From Primula veris (Eukaryota > Streptophyta > Magnoliopsida > Ericales > Primulaceae), in NCBI GenBank assembly GCA_963682055.1, contig OY821750.1, positions 4,838,501 to 4,902,500 on the forward strand: DNA of 64,000 nt, read 5' to 3'. The notes beneath the pieces are model-generated. The model did not search any database and had not been told where the DNA came from. It saw only the letters and a program-made list of their open reading frames with translations. Both the position numbers and the translations under genes were made by a program. Below, in pieces: positions 1-13,559 of the stretch; position 1 is the first letter of the stretch, and each line of letters opens with the position of its first letter.

Positions 1-263
1 GAAGTAGAATAAAAAAAAACTTGATTTTATTGAGGCTTTTCTTTGGTCACGCCTAAATCGACGACTGTTTCGCCAATAATCATATTAGAGTGATTAACTG
101 AACGGAGAAATAAGCTAGAGTTTATTGGAACGATAATTCACCATTGTAGAGAGAGGAATAGAAAACGGTGTATCTCTGTTATATATTACTATTAGTGAAA
201 ATAAGTTAATTACGAATAAAATAAAATTTTGTCTCTCATATACAAGAGCAACGATTTGTTTTA
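1..263. other. AT-rich flank, no gene seen
   Basis: No coding segment, RNA gene or clear repeat is visible here. The sequence is ordinary AT-rich plant intergenic DNA leading into the foldback repeat. Confidence 0.5.
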
Positions 264-904
264 AAAGGAAATTCCATATAAGTATCTCTTATCAACTTAT
301 ATTTCTTCTAGATATCTTTAATACAAATAATGCCACATAGGTACCACTTTTGAAATTATATTCCTCCTACGTACTTCCATAATTTCATATTCACTATATG
401 TACCACTTTTTAATTATTTACTTTATTTACTAAAACGCCATACACATATTTCATAAAAAATGAAAAAAAAAACACATAAAATTATATAAAATGCAAAAAA
501 TCTCAAAATAAATGAAAAAAAATCACAAAAAATTGTAAAAATTAAAAAAAACACAAAAAATCAGAAAAAAATAAAAAAATTCACAAAAAAAATAAAAAAA
601 TCACAAAATTTTAAAAAAATTACAAAAAAAATTATAAAAAATCACAAAAAATTATAAAAAATAAAAAAAATCACATAAAATTATAAAAAATGAAAAAAAT
701 ACAAAATATAAAAAAAATTAAAAATATCACAAAAAAATTATAAAAAATGAAAAAAATCATAAAATATTATAAAAAAATAAAAAAAATTATAAAAAATAAA
801 AAATCACAAAATATTATAAAAAATGAAAAAAATCACATAAAATTATAAAAAATTATAAAAAATGAAAAAAAATGAAAAAAATCACAAAAAAATCACTTTT
901 ATTG

Positions 905-1930
905 AACTTTATACACTTTCGACTGTACTAGATGCACTTTCGACTGAACCAGATGCACTTTTAGCTGAACTATATGCACTTTCAGCCGAACCAGATGTAC
1001 TTTTAGTTGAACCAGATGCAGGTTTTACTGAACGGTATGCACTTTTATTGAACTAGATGCACTTTTGTCTGAACCATATGCAGTTTCAGCTGAACTAGAT
1101 ACACTTTTAGCTGAACAATATGCACTTTCAGCCGAACCATATGCACTTTTAGTTGAACTAGATGCATGTTTTACATAACGATATGCACTTTTATTGAACT
1201 AGATGCACTTTTGTCTGAACCATATGCACTTTCAGCTGAACCAGATACACTTTTAGCTGAACCATCACTACAAAATAATGTTTGATTTAGTGAGAGTCAA
1301 AAGCTGTCATAAGCCTGTCGCTAATTTAAAAAGTTGTCACAAATCTGTCGCAAATTGACTAAACTGTAACAAAACCGTCACAAAAACCGTCGCTAATAAG
1401 CTCGTAACAAAAAATACTGTCACTAATCCCGTCGCTATTTGAATATTTTTTTGTAGTGCATATGCACTTTCAGCTGAACCATATGCACTTTCAGTTGTAC
1501 CAAATGCACTTTTAGTTGAATCAGATGCATTTTTAACAGAACTATATGCACTTTCGACTGTAATATATTCATTTTCGACTACACTATATGCACTTTTGAC
1601 TTAACAATATGTACTTTTCACTAAATTAGATGCATTTTAAGCTGAACCATATGTACTTTCAGCTGAACCAAATGCACTTTTAGCTGAACTATATGCATAC
1701 TCACTTTTATTGAACTATATTTACTTTCGACTGAATTGTATGCACTTTCAACGGAACTAGATGTACTTTCAGCTGAATTGAATGCAATTTCGACTCAAAT
1801 TTATGCATTTTTGACTAACTATATACACTTTTGACTGAACTATATGCACTTTTATTGAACTATACACGTTTTTGAATGAATTATATGTATTTTTGACTGA
1901 AGTATATGCACTTTCAGCTCATTCAGATTA
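905..1930. repeat. 21-bp tandem array, left copy
   Basis: The unit is about 21 bp and has the form TGCACTTTYRRCTGAACYATA. It is repeated dozens of times with drift, and many units end in the CAGATGC or TATATGC junction. Because the period equals seven codons, any open frame through it gives a false heptad pattern. It is interrupted at 1266-1458 by a CACTA miniature element. Confidence 0.85.
1266..1458. mobile_element. CACTA-type miniature element (193 bp)
   Basis: The insert begins CACTACAAAA and ends TTTTTTGTAGTG, a terminal inverted repeat typical of CACTA (En/Spm) elements. It is flanked by CAT on both sides (1263-1265 and 1459-1461), matching the 3-bp target duplication of that superfamily. 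The interior contains repeated CTGTCGCTAA and CTGTCACAA motifs like the subterminal repeats of such elements, and no coding capacity. It interrupts one unit of the 21-bp array. The inverted array at 3375-4030 lacks it, so it arrived after the arrays were formed. Confidence 0.85.
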
Positions 1931-2789
1931 AAAAAATGCACATTTTTCATGGAAAAACCATTTTATTGTATAAAAAAAATCACTTTTCGGTATAAAAAGT
2001 GTTATATTGACAAAAAAAATTATATATTTTTTGTAATTTTTTAAAAAGTTTATGATTTTTTCATTTTTTTATAATTCTTTTTTTTTTTTTAATTTTTTTC
2101 ATTTTTTATAATTTTTTGTGATTTTTGTTATTTTTTTGTAATGTTTTGTGATTTTTTGTGATTTTTATATAATTTTTCGTTTTTTTCATTTTTTATAATT
2201 TTTTGTCATTTTTTATATATTTTTTTATTTTTCGGTATAAAAAGTGACAAAAAAAATTATATATTTTTTTTGTAATTTTTTTAAAAAGTTTGTGATTTTT
2301 TTTTATTTTTTGTGATTTTTGTATTTTTTTTTAATAATTTTTTTGTGATTTTTGGTGATTTTTTATTTATTTTTTTATTTTTTGTGATTTTTTGTGATTT
2401 TTTGTTATTTTTATAATTTTTTTGGATTTTTGTGATTTTTTATAAAAAATTTTTTGATTTTTTTGATTTTTTTTTGATTTTTTTTGTTTTTCTGTGATTT
2501 TTTTCATTTTTTTTATAATTTTTTTGTTTTTTTTTGTTATTTTTTGTGATTTTTTTCATTTTTATAATTTTATTTTATTTTATTTTATTTTGTTGTAATT
2601 TAAAACTATTTTTTTTTTGGTTTATAGAAAGATAAAATATGTATATTATATTTTGGTTTGTATGACAATTTAATAAATAAACTAAATAATTAAAAAGTGG
2701 TACATATGGGAAAATGTGAAATTATCAAGATATCTAAGAGGAATATAATTTGCTATGAGGTACTTATAGGGAATTACACCATCTTAATA

Positions 2790-4318
2790 ATTTCATATTT
2801 CTAATAGGTAACACTTTTTAATTATTTAGTTTATTTACTAAATAGTCATACAAACCAAAATATAATATACATATTTTATCTCTCTACAAACAAAAAAAAA
2901 TAGTTTTAAATTACAACAAAATTCTATAAAACCAAAAAAAATCACAAAAAAATCACAAAAATCACAAAAATTATAAAAAATCATAAAAAATCATAAAAAA
3001 TCATAAAAAATTATAAAAAATTATAAAAAATCACAAAAAATCAAAAAAATTATAAAAAATCACAAAAAATCAAAAACAATTATTAAAAAATAAAAAAAAT
3101 CACAAAACATTATAAAAAAACCACAAAAACCATAAAAACCACAAAAACCACAAAAATCACAAAAAATTATAAAAATTATAAAAAATAACAAAAATCACAA
3201 AAATAAAAAGAATTATAAAAAAAATGAAAAAATCATAAACTTTTTAAAAAATAACAAAAAATATATAATTTTTTTTGTCAATATAACACTTTTTATACCG
3301 AAAAGTGAATTTTTTTATACAAAAAATGGTTTTTCCATGAAAATGTGCTCTTTTTTAATCTAAATGAGGTGAAAGTGCATCTAGTTCAGTAAAAAAATAC
3401 ATATAATTCAGTCAAAAACGTATATAGTTCAATAAAAGTGCATATAGTTCAGTCGAAAGTGTATATAGTTAGTCAAAAATGCATAAAATTGAGTCGAAAT
3501 TGCATTCAATTCAGCTGAAAGTACATCTAGTTCCGTTGAAAGTGCATACAATTCAGTCGAAAGTAAATATAGTTCAATAAAAGTGAGTAGGCATATAGTT
3601 CAGCTAAAAGTATTTCTAGTTCAGCTGAAAGTACATATAGTTCAGTTGAAAGTGCATCTAATTTAGTGGAAAGTACATATAGTTAAGTCAAAAGTGCATA
3701 TAGTATAGTCGAAAATGAATATAGTACAGTCGAAAGTGTATATAGTTCTGTAAAAATGCATCTGATTCAACTAAAAGTGCATCTGGTTCAATTGAATGTG
3801 CATATTGTTCAGCTGAAAGTGCATATGGTTCAGCTAAAAGTGCATCTGGTTCAGCTGAAAGTGCCTATGGTTCAGACAAAAGTGCATATCGTTCTATAAA
3901 ACCTGCATCTGGTTCAACTAAAAGTGCATCTGGTTCAGCTAAAAGTGCATATAGTTCAGCTAAAAGTGCATCTGGTTCAGTCAAAAGTGCATCTAGTACA
4001 GTCGAAAGTACATAAAATTTAATAAAAGTGATTTTTTGTGTGATTTTTTTCAATTTTTTTATTTATAATTTTGTGATATTTTTGATTTTTTTATAATTTT
4101 TTGTGATTTTTTTTTATTTTTTGTGATTTTTTTAAAAAAAAAATAAAATCATTTTTTTGTTTGATTTTTTTCATTTTTATAATTTTTGTTATTTTTTTTA
4201 TAAAAATACATTTTTTTTTATTTTTTACAATTTTTTGTGATTTTTTTCATTTATTTTGAGATTTTTTGCATTTTATATAATTTTATGTGTTTTTTTTTCC
4301 ATTTTTTGTGAAATAGTT
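2790..4318. repeat. Second, inverted and shorter copy of the foldback repeat
   Basis: This stretch repeats the same order of modules in the opposite sense to 264-2776: A-rich tract (2880-3240), 21-bp array in reverse complement (3375-4030), then T-rich tract (4030-4310). A block near 3300-3360 is the reverse complement of 1925-1990. The far end (4240-4318) mirrors 430-530. Together the two copies form an imperfect palindrome of about 4 kb centred near 2780. The right copy lacks the CACTA insert and part of the array. Confidence 0.7.
3375..4030. repeat. 21-bp tandem array, inverted copy
   Basis: Units read as the reverse complement of those at 905-1930, for example GTTCAGCTAAAAGTGCATCT. Length is about 650 bp against roughly 830 bp of array in the left copy after removing the CACTA insert. 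The unit sequences drift in both arrays. Confidence 0.85.
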
Positions 4319-4330
4319 TGCTTTATTTAC

Positions 4331-7300
4331 ATAAAACACTAGTGATATGAAAAAGTTGACAATCAAGTCCTCCTAATTACACCAAGTGAAATTGTACTTA
4401 CAAATAAATCATTTGCTTGTTGAAAAATACAAATTAATCCAACATAACATATACCGTATCTCATATAATCAATACTAGGACTCGCTCTCGGAGGGGGGAG
4501 TAATAAATTGGCACTTTTAAAAAACATCATTCACGATTAGGTGACTTGATAAGATATTTCCGTTGCATTACCAGTAAAACAATAATGCAACTTACACTAC
4601 GGGCGGCTGTGACAAATTAAATTCCTAAACAAAAGTATGCATTGCTAAAGTATACAGTAGACTATAGCATGATAATTTAATGTTGTTGGTTCAACTAGCA
4701 AATTGTAACATTGTGATTTCGCTCGCTCCTTTTCAACTACGATTTGTCTCTCGGCTGTATTTGTGTCCGACAATTCCTTTCACCCTGGCTATTTTCATAA
4801 TTTTGTACTTCTCTGAACTAAGAGTCTAAGATTTACACGTTTATCTAGTTTTTTCTTTTAAAAAAAGTTACGTCAACCAATGAATTCGCGTAATGACCTT
4901 TTATTTTGCATAATTGTATTTTGAAGAGAACAAACAGTAATTTCTTTTTTCATAATAAAACGGTTTTCCTTCTAAATTTACATTTGAGAAACTTTAATGA
5001 ACAATAATATATCAACGGATCACAATTATTAGGGATTCATTTATCGAGTTGTCTCGGTAGTTTAGCCAAATATATTTATGAAATGATTGAATATCTACAT
5101 ATTTCTCATGCATGCAGCGAATATATAGCGCGATCCTAGCCGGATCCGATTAACATAGTATCGCGACTGTATATATAATAATGAAGATATATACTCCATA
5201 TATACATCCGTGGACATTTTAAAAGCTTATCTCATGGTATATTAATTAAGTCAATTTATAGGTTGGGAGATATTTAAGGCCTATATTAAGTGAAAACATC
5301 AAATCAAGCTTTAGGCTTACACCACATTATAGTGCTTTTATAATTCCTTAAATTATACCAATGTCGGAAAGTAGGGATAATCATGAACCAATTTAGGAAA
5401 CAGCTAGTCACTTCCACTTGGAAGATAATCTACTTATATTTACGCAAAGCTTTTTTGAGGTCCACCACATAAAAATTTCCTCACTCAAATATATTTAAAA
5501 ACTTATCATTAATTCATTACATTATTCTACAACATTATCATTAATTCATTACATTATTCTACAACATTTACATACGATTGGTGTGATTAATTCCAATAAT
5601 ATTAATGAGTCGGATAGAATCACTCAAACTCTCAACACACTAATACTTAATATAAATTTAGAAGAAAAAAAATTCATCCCGAAATTTAATAGTCTGTTAT
5701 TCGGCCATATATTTAATATTTTTAATTAATATTTAACTTTAATATAGTCTCAAATAGAGTTCTATAATATTATATTTTGGTTTTTATTTTTGTTGAATCG
5801 TCAAATAAAATATAATAAAATCAATGAAATTTTTAAATATTTTTAATTAATATTTAATTTTATGTTCGTTTCAACTATGGTTGCATAAGTATTATATTTG
5901 AGTTTTTGTTTTTGTTTTGGTTGGGGTGTAAAAAGAATTCTAAAAATTATATGAATGACTGTCTGTTAATTAGTCTGCTTGAGTCAGACTGACTTTATAA
6001 CATTACTGGATTAATTCATTCCTAAATGGCTTATAAAAAATGGTCATCCCTAGATGACTTATAAATAAAAAAGTCATCTCTAGATGTCGAGTTGATTAAA
6101 ATTCAAAAGCAGCTCTGATGTGAAAGTCCAATGACGGACCTATTATTTAGTTTCTCAGTCTCGTTAGATTTTTTTCACCTATTTCCTAACCTAGAAAACT
6201 ATTAAAAAATAATAATAATTCACCTATCGTCCACCTGATAATTCGTCGACAGCTAAGTTAAAGGGTTGTTATTAATTGGGTCAGGACCATCCCCTGAAAC
6301 TATACATATCAATCGTCTTGAGCGAAAAAATAAAAATAAAAAACAAATTTCTCCAGCTAAACCTGTTGTAAGAAGTAGCTTAAATAATTTTATACAGTAG
6401 TACTAAAAGACAATTAAGTTTGTTTTGTTAAGAAAATCTCATAAGATTTTGCTCTCATGAAAGGCCCTAAGCATGACTAGTGGAACCAAATCATAGGTTC
6501 CCAACTTAAATCACTAACTGACTATTAGACAAGTTGACCAATTTTTATTATTAGTACTAATTTTTATTGGGGGTCCAACCAAAAAGAATAGTTCAATATT
6601 GGGCCAAAGGATTTTTTAATTCAATTGGATAACTTTATTTATTTTTTCAGAGAAAGTAAAATTGAAAGAAGTCAAGTGGCCAATTTAAGAGTAATTTCAA
6701 ACCAAGAGATGAGACAAATGGGGATGGCTCCCTTTTGTGGAGACAACTTGCTTTGCGTAACTATACCTCAATGTTGCAGGCTAGCCAGCATAACCCGAAA
6801 ATAATAGGATAATAACAATCGGTTTGTTACGACTTGTTATAGAAAATTCAGTAACAGTATAGTATCATTTATTAACACTTAGCAACAATTTTTGTATCTA
6901 CACTGTTGCTAAATTTCAGAAACAAGCCGTATAGTATCAGACAAATTGTAACTGAACTGTTGCTATGTAATATTTTTTTTTTAGTTATAAATTAATTGAT
7001 GTACTTTTAAGTCTTGCTAAATGTAGTTACATTTGTATTATTCATAAATTCCTAATAGGAATATGATCTTTTCCTAGCTTTGGGTGCAATGGATTTTAAG
7101 TAAATCAGGATTACTTAAATATTATACACGAATGGCCAACATGTTCTCAGCAAACGTTCTATATATTTGTTTATCGTTCTTATTGCAACATTTTTAAATC
7201 ACATGGTTATATATATTCTACACGCATGCGTAAAGAGTGCAAAAGGATATGATATATTGGTTTTTTATAAAAAAACACATACATTATTATGCTTTTTTTT

Positions 7301-9360
7301 AAAATATAAATATTACTTTCGGAAAGCTTAATCAAAACATTGCCTAAAATCGCACATCCTACTTTGGGTACGTACTATTCAATTTCATTAATTTTACGTC
7401 TGACAAAACGGTAAAGAAGAGGCTTTCTTTTTATGGTAAGAATAGAGTAAAATCGAGCATCCTATATTCACGATTGAACCTCTTCATAATGTCCATGGGA
7501 TTTAAATTCAATTTACAAAGTTATGTTTAAGCACTCATCTAAAACAAAGAATGGTGTTAAAGTACAATATTTAGGCACTGAGCTTAATTATACCACATGT
7601 CTGACACTAACTCGGTACGTATTATATATGTCAAATTAATATTTTACATACAAAATGCGTGTATTTTATTTATTAATACTCCTCATGATGTACTAAAATA
7701 GGGGGGAAGAGTACAATGTAAATTGAATAACTCACAAGAAGATACTAAGGACGATTTTGTTGGAATGAATGGCCATTGATACAGGTCAAACTTGTGGTTC
7801 AATAGCTTCAAAAGCCACATTGGGATCATGAGTAATGCATTATTTATCAAAAATAAATATTTTTTAATTGGATTAGTACACAGTTAAAATATTAATGATG
7901 ATGAAATATCAATGATATTATATTTTTGTTTAGCAAATACTCCATGTCATTGATGTTTTACTAATAAAAAAGGATTTTGGACTTGCTCTTCTATAGTGGT
8001 CACATATGAACATAGCACGTTTGTGTCTTCGAATCCATCTTCAATATAATCAGGTCAGCCACCAAAAACATGTCACAAAACATAATATTATAGCCGAAAG
8101 AAAATGAAGTAATTAAAACAGTAATATTATATATAACGCCAAACGTAAGTATTGTTATTTTTTTTATTCTCATGACGAAACATATTTTTTGTCAACGGTT
8201 TAAACTTTATTAATATGGCCTTTGATCAGAAAAGTAACATCTGGTAAAAAAATAATTACAACCACTTTCTTGAGACAAAATTAAATATCTTTTTTTGAAC
8301 TCATTTTGCAAAAAATGTTTGTAAAGGATATACTTTCCTAAACGGACAATAAATGAGTAACTGAGAGTAGTTCTATTTATATTTGTATACCGTTCGTTCA
8401 CTTGAAGAATAATTATATAGTTAAATTGTCGATATAGATCCGTTTAGAGAACGATTTCGTACTATAGCTTCCCTTAAACTGAAATAAGTTTGAACAAATT
8501 GAATTAGTTCTCATTATGCACTTAAAAGTATTTATATTTTAGTAAAATTGTTTCAATAATCAAGTGGTGAATTTGTGGCATAATTAAGCAAAACGTTGAA
8601 TTTAATATTGAACCTATTATATATACTCTAAATTGTGCTTCCACTTAAAGCACTTTGTGTTGGAAAAAAAAACGTTTCATCTAAAACTCGGAAAGCAATC
8701 CTATTATTTTTTTTTTTCAAATAGTCGGTGTCGATAGTTGAGTGCAAATCCGATTCAACGTTTTTTAATTTAATCTTAGTCATATTCTTTTATTTAATGT
8801 CCATTTCAACTTTAAAGTAGCTTTCGAATTTTATATATCATTTGTATTAATTTAGAGTTGGTATGTTAAAGTGATGACACAAAATTCACGTGGCTATATT
8901 TAATTTCTAAGAGATATGAACTGTGAATCTATTCACTAACCCACTTTAACAGGCCGACCACTTTTTGTATATATATATATATCCCATATATAAAGTTATA
9001 AATAGTCGGCTATAACTTAAAAATGCTTTACTGCTACACTTACCTAAAATTTGGTCATTATAATTGGGGTTAATTGCTGTTTGAAACCGAAAGTACAAAA
9101 TTGTAGGATTATTGTAGTAAGATTTCTCAATTAAAAAATTTATCAGTCGTCAATACTACCGCAAAACGTGTTTAGTTTAGTACATAAAACAATAATTAAC
9201 CCTTTTAATTGTGTTACAATTATATACACAAAATTATTGGTTGGTGGATTAATGCCTAAATCAAGTTCATGGCAATCGAAGAGGACAATACTTACATATC
9301 ACGCTAAAATAAATGTCAGTTTATCATCAGAGCATCTGTTTGCTAAACTGATAGTAAAGT
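4331..9360. other. Gene-free AT-rich intergenic stretch
   Basis: No supported coding region, RNA gene or complete transposon was found. The stretch contains a short direct duplication (5503-5566) and a degenerate patch near 6800-6990 with GTAACAG/CTGTTGCTA inverted words. That patch looks like the interior of a decayed miniature DNA element, but its ends cannot be defined. Confidence 0.5.
5503..5566. repeat. 32-bp tandem duplication
   Basis: Two adjacent identical 32-bp units start with TTATCATTAATTCATTACAT at 5503 and 5535. The identity suggests a recent slippage or repair duplication. Confidence 0.9.
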
Positions 9361-9364
9361 GAAT

Positions 9365-9430
9365 GTCGATAAATTTAGTATCAATTTAGCAACAGTTTTT
9401 ATTGCTAAACTGTTACTAAAATTTATCGAC
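9365..9430. repeat. Short hairpin with 28-30-nt arms
   Basis: The arm at 9365-9392, beginning GTCGATAAATTTAGTA, pairs with the arm ending TTTATCGAC at 9430 around a loop of a few T residues. The words TTGCTAAAC and GTTACTAAA recur in other miniature elements of the window, so this is probably the remnant of one. Confidence 0.55.
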
Positions 9431-9484
9431 CCTCATTTTACCAATAATTTTCAAAAAATAAATTATTGATATATTAATTTATTT

Positions 9485-9508
9485 TGTGTGTGTGTGTGTG
9501 TGTGTGTG
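9485..9508. repeat. (TG)12 microsatellite
   Basis: A perfect TG dinucleotide run. It creates a spurious Cys-Val open frame that should not be annotated as a gene. Confidence 0.95.
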
Positions 9509-11650
9509 TAGATCACCACCTAAAGGTGGAGCCGGAAACAATATTTTGGGTTGCTAAGCTTGAATTATTTTTGGGTGTGGTGCAAAACATAATCTTTTCA
9601 AATAATTTCAAAATCTTTTTTAAGAAAATTGACAATTACGTGAATTGCGAGATTAACACTTTGATCCAATAATAGAACTCCGCCCCGTGTAACTACCAAA
9701 ACAATATAACAATATAGGAGATTTCGAATATACGTGCGTGCAAGGGCGGAACCAAGATGCTTTTTTTTTTGGTGCCGTGATGTAAAAAATATGTCGAATA
9801 GAGGTTAAAATAAATAAGATGTAATACAAAAATAAAAATAAAAATTCTATGTTTAACATAGTATAAAATAAATATGAAGTTAACACAGAGTATTGGACAA
9901 TAAAATATTTTTTTAGTAATATTTGTTTGGAAAAATAGAATGGTCATTTACGAAATTTGGTAATTTCAAAGTAAAAAACAGAAATTTTTAGAAAAAAATA
10001 ACAAATATGATTTGAACTCCTAACTTTCGACTATCTTAAAGCCAAGTTTACCACCACATCAACAATTATTTTGTTTAATTAGGGGGGACCATCAATGTAT
10101 ATATCTTAGAAAATTTTAAATTACATATATAAAGAAATTTTTTTTTGAAAATCACCGCCGGGGGTGGCCACGGCCACCCCTGGGTCTGCCCATGCGTGCG
10201 TGTTCAACTATCAAACGAATAGTTTTCACTGTACTGCTATGACCAACTCTGATTGGCAACACAAACGGATGAAACTCCCCAAAATTTGCAATGACCTCTT
10301 TGAAAGATCTTGTCAAAATCGGAAAGCTCTCACTCAGCCCATACACTTGACGTACTTCTCAAACTTCTGAATGACAAATTCAAATCTAGATAGTAATTAT
10401 TATGTTGGTACATTTGCATAACTATATATAAACTTTGGTGGGCTCTAATTCACTAAAATATTTGGAGGCTTACACGGTTGATTTAGTTAACTAGCTAGGA
10501 GTGAAGTGCGCTTAATTAAGTATAACTAACGTTTAGATTGAGTATGGTTTTAACTTCTGGTAAAAGTTAAGAATTAACCATAAAAATAAAATGATTTCGT
10601 AGTACGTTAGGAATTTGAAGGGAAAAAAATGTTGCATATGATATAAACCTTCTATGCTTTTAAATTGCAGTTACAGATTCGTCCATGCGTCTGTCGGTCT
10701 ATGCTCAGTAGTAGTAATTCACAAATGAGTTAAAGATTTTATTCACAGTTGTAATTGAAAGTTAAACGATGGTGAAAAAATGAAGAAGTACGGACTTGTG
10801 TTGTCAATCACATTTAGGAGACTAAATTCGACTTCAAAGTGAAAAAATTGCTTGAAAAGATTAAGAAGTAGGGACTCGTACTTATTGTCAATCACAATTG
10901 AAAGACTAAAATTCGACTTGAGAGTGAAAAGATTGCTTGAAAAGAGTAAGATGGAATTGTCTTGACAGTCTCTTGTCAGTTACATTTGAAGACTAAATTA
11001 ACCAAACAATATTGGCGGTACCTGCTGGTTCATCTACCGGCTTGTGAAACAACCCTCATAGACATGAGGGTGAACTCAACAACACAACAATGTCCAAAAA
11101 AGGCAGAATTTCTAAGTTGAGGGTGTCATCTTCCAAACGAGGACATATTTAAAGTCATCGTCTACCGAACGCACAACACCACATCCGTTAAACTATTTGA
11201 TGACAGCACCAAATTCCTCAATCTCTCCGGTAAATTTAATGACATTAAGCAACCCAATCAATTCATGACGATATTTCTTCCATTAAGCCCACTTCTGGAT
11301 AAAATTATGTACGATACTTGCCATAACATTAAACCCAAGTATGATTCAAAAAAAAAACATTAAAACCCAAGTGAAAAACCAACAATAACAACATAGCCGC
11401 CCAGTCCAGTCTAATTTTTTGCTCCTTTTTACATTACAGGATGATTTTTGATAAGATTTTTTTTATTCAAAGATTTATGCCGCAAAAATTGTTAATAATA
11501 TATGTTTTCTTTTGTAATATATTTATGTGGATGTCATTAGTATGCATAAGTTATAACCCTTGAGATTCATTGTCTTAATATGTATGTTATAACTCTCATT
11601 TTCTCTAATATATAAAAAGGTTTCATAGATTACTTTTAACACATTCATAC
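9509..11650. other. Intergenic DNA, no recognised gene
   Basis: A quasi-palindrome of GGGGTGGCC/GGCCACCCC is present near 10164-10182. Two short overlapping open frames around 10152-10370 resemble nothing recognised. The stretch 10960-11350 is less AT-biased but has stop codons in every frame. No gene is supported. Confidence 0.45.
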
Positions 11651-12250
11651 CACTAAAAAAAATGACCAAACACTAACTAAAAAAAGAGTTGGTAAAGCTC
11701 TAAATTAGTTAGTAAAAACGACTTAGTAACTGATTTCTTAACTAACCAATCAGTTAGTAAAAGCCTAGTTAGTATATTATACCAACTAAATAAATGACAG
11801 TTACTGTTTAGTAACTGAACTACCAACCGATTTTATCAGTTACAACTTACTACCAACTGATTTTATCAAGTTACAAATTACCAACTGATTTTATCAATTA
11901 CAGATTTACTAACCAATGTTACTAACTAAAAATAAATTGCTATTTTGCAACGGATTATACCAACTAAAGACACATTTTGCAACTAACTTACTAACTACAT
12001 ATCAATTTGTAAATATCTCCAATTTAATAACAATTAGCCAATTAATCTAAAAATTAGTTTACACTAAACGACATTTCATTAAAAATGAACAACGAACCCC
12101 AATCAAAGTTACGATTCCAAATCAAATACCATACAAAAGACTTTGAGTCTAAGTCAATTCCGATCATAGTTACAATTCGAAATCAAATACCATACAAAAT
12201 ACAAGTTTTAAACATAATCAGCCAATTACACACTAAACACTAAATAGAAA

Positions 12251-12625
12251 TCAGTCCAAGTCCAAGTTGTCGTGGCCAATATTATCATCCTCGGGGTCTT
12301 CATCGGTACACTCTATTGGCATGTTTGGCATTCCCCGGAACATAACCGCCCATTGAGCTAACATTTTCTTCATTTTGGAAGATTTTTCCTTCTCGATGCG
12401 TAACCCTCACCCAACTACTCCACCTTGCTCACGAGAGAGCTACCTGAACTACCTAGACTCTTCGAAGATGAACCAGAACAACTACCATAGTAAAGTATTT
12501 TGTCAACACCGTACAAGCCTTACTTGGTTACCCCACCCGCAACTTTCAAGTATGCGGCATTCTCATCAACATAAGTCTTATTTTTTCTTTCTTTAATTTG
12601 CGTGATACTCTTCCTGTTTCACACA
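12251..12625 (-). pseudogene. CACTA ORF1-type protein remnant (C-terminal part)
   Basis: Read on the minus strand, this segment gives a lysine-rich stretch and then a region with GLYGVDKILYYGS followed by serine-rich sequence. It ends in an acidic tail with the stop codon at 12251-12253. The G-x-G-x-x-K-x-x-Y-G-S pattern with a Ser-rich follow-up is typical of the C-terminal part of the ORF1-type proteins of plant CACTA elements. A stop codon follows VAGGVTK, and the acidic tail lies in a shifted frame. It is therefore a dead copy and cannot supply transposition functions. Confidence 0.55.
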
Positions 12626-13559
12626 AAAAAGACATGGTAGATTTAAACACCCACGATACTAGACAAAACTTGTTTCTGTCCGCCGAATATGTATTCCAAA
12701 TAGTGTAAGTTTTATAATCACAGTATATCAAAAAGAGTACCAGATACATAAACAATGTAACCAACATATGCACATTTCAATTTAACCAAAAACGAAACTA
12801 ATTGTTTCTACCAAATGGCTTGTTCAGTAGATACAAATCATAACACTTTATATTTTAAGAAGAGAACTTGTAACATATATGAATTTGTATTCTGGATACA
12901 AGTAAATTTGTCGCTCAAACTTTTGGCATTTGAAATAAATATCATTCGCTTCTTATGTAGAAATGGTGTGCCAGGGTATCACTGTTATTCACTAATTTAC
13001 AAATAGTACACGGTACTAATCATACTTTCTGAGAGTCAAGGGTAGAATGAAACCAATACTTCATTGAACATCAATCATGTTCAAGGAATGCAAACATTAT
13101 CACAAGAAAGTAGCCAAGAGTCAGCCAATTAAATTTCATACCAAACTTCCCATTACTAAGGATGAAAAAGCCTCACCCATAAAAAGAATGTCAAAATTTG
13201 TGTAAATACAATGAACTCTTCGAATACCTACCGCAAGGACTCGCTAAGAATATGTCAGAATGATAGTAAAAAAAAATCGCAGTGATAAAAACCTCGCATA
13301 AAACTGAACAAAACGGCACAATAGTATATACATTACACAATTTAGATTTTGAAAGAGATACAGTCAAATAGCATTTCCAAAAGCTTACCTCAGCTCCCAT
13401 TGCTTTCGACAAAATCCAGGTAATCATGTCACCTTTTTATCTTGAATGGGTGTTTTTGAACAATGTATGCGCCGGGATATAATCTACCTTCAATTATACT
13501 TTCTGCGAAGTAGCCAAAAGTCTCTTAAGCAGCCCTAAAATCAAATGTCTTGAAAACTA

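Larger units (their letters stand above)
264..2776. mobile_element. Foldback-like element with long terminal inverted repeats
   Basis: The left end (about 264-470) and the right end (about 2590-2776) are inverted copies of one another. Shared blocks include the ones around GTACCACTTTTTAATTATTTA at 390 and its reverse complement near 2690. Between them lie an A-rich tract (460-900), a 21-bp tandem array (905-1930) and a T-rich tract (2000-2580), so the whole unit can fold on itself. No transposase is visible, so it would be non-autonomous. The long inverted ends suggest a foldback or MULE-type element. The class is inferred from shape only, because no diagnostic terminal motif or target duplication was identified. 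Confidence 0.55.

Noticed and set aside
862..1056. Open frame with Ala/Leu/Glu-Pro heptads, and its mirror at 3865-4053
   Set aside because: It is a direct product of the 21-bp tandem repeat. The same peptide pattern appears in either orientation.
9484..9672. Cys-Val-rich open frame
   Set aside because: It is produced by the (TG)12 microsatellite, with no homology in the remainder.
10152..10370. Two overlapping short frames on opposite strands around a GC-rich palindrome
   Set aside because: Neither resembles a known family, no splice context is visible, and the strands cannot both be coding.
10960..11350. Less AT-biased stretch that could be an old exon
   Set aside because: Stops occur in all frames at short intervals and no domain was recognisable.
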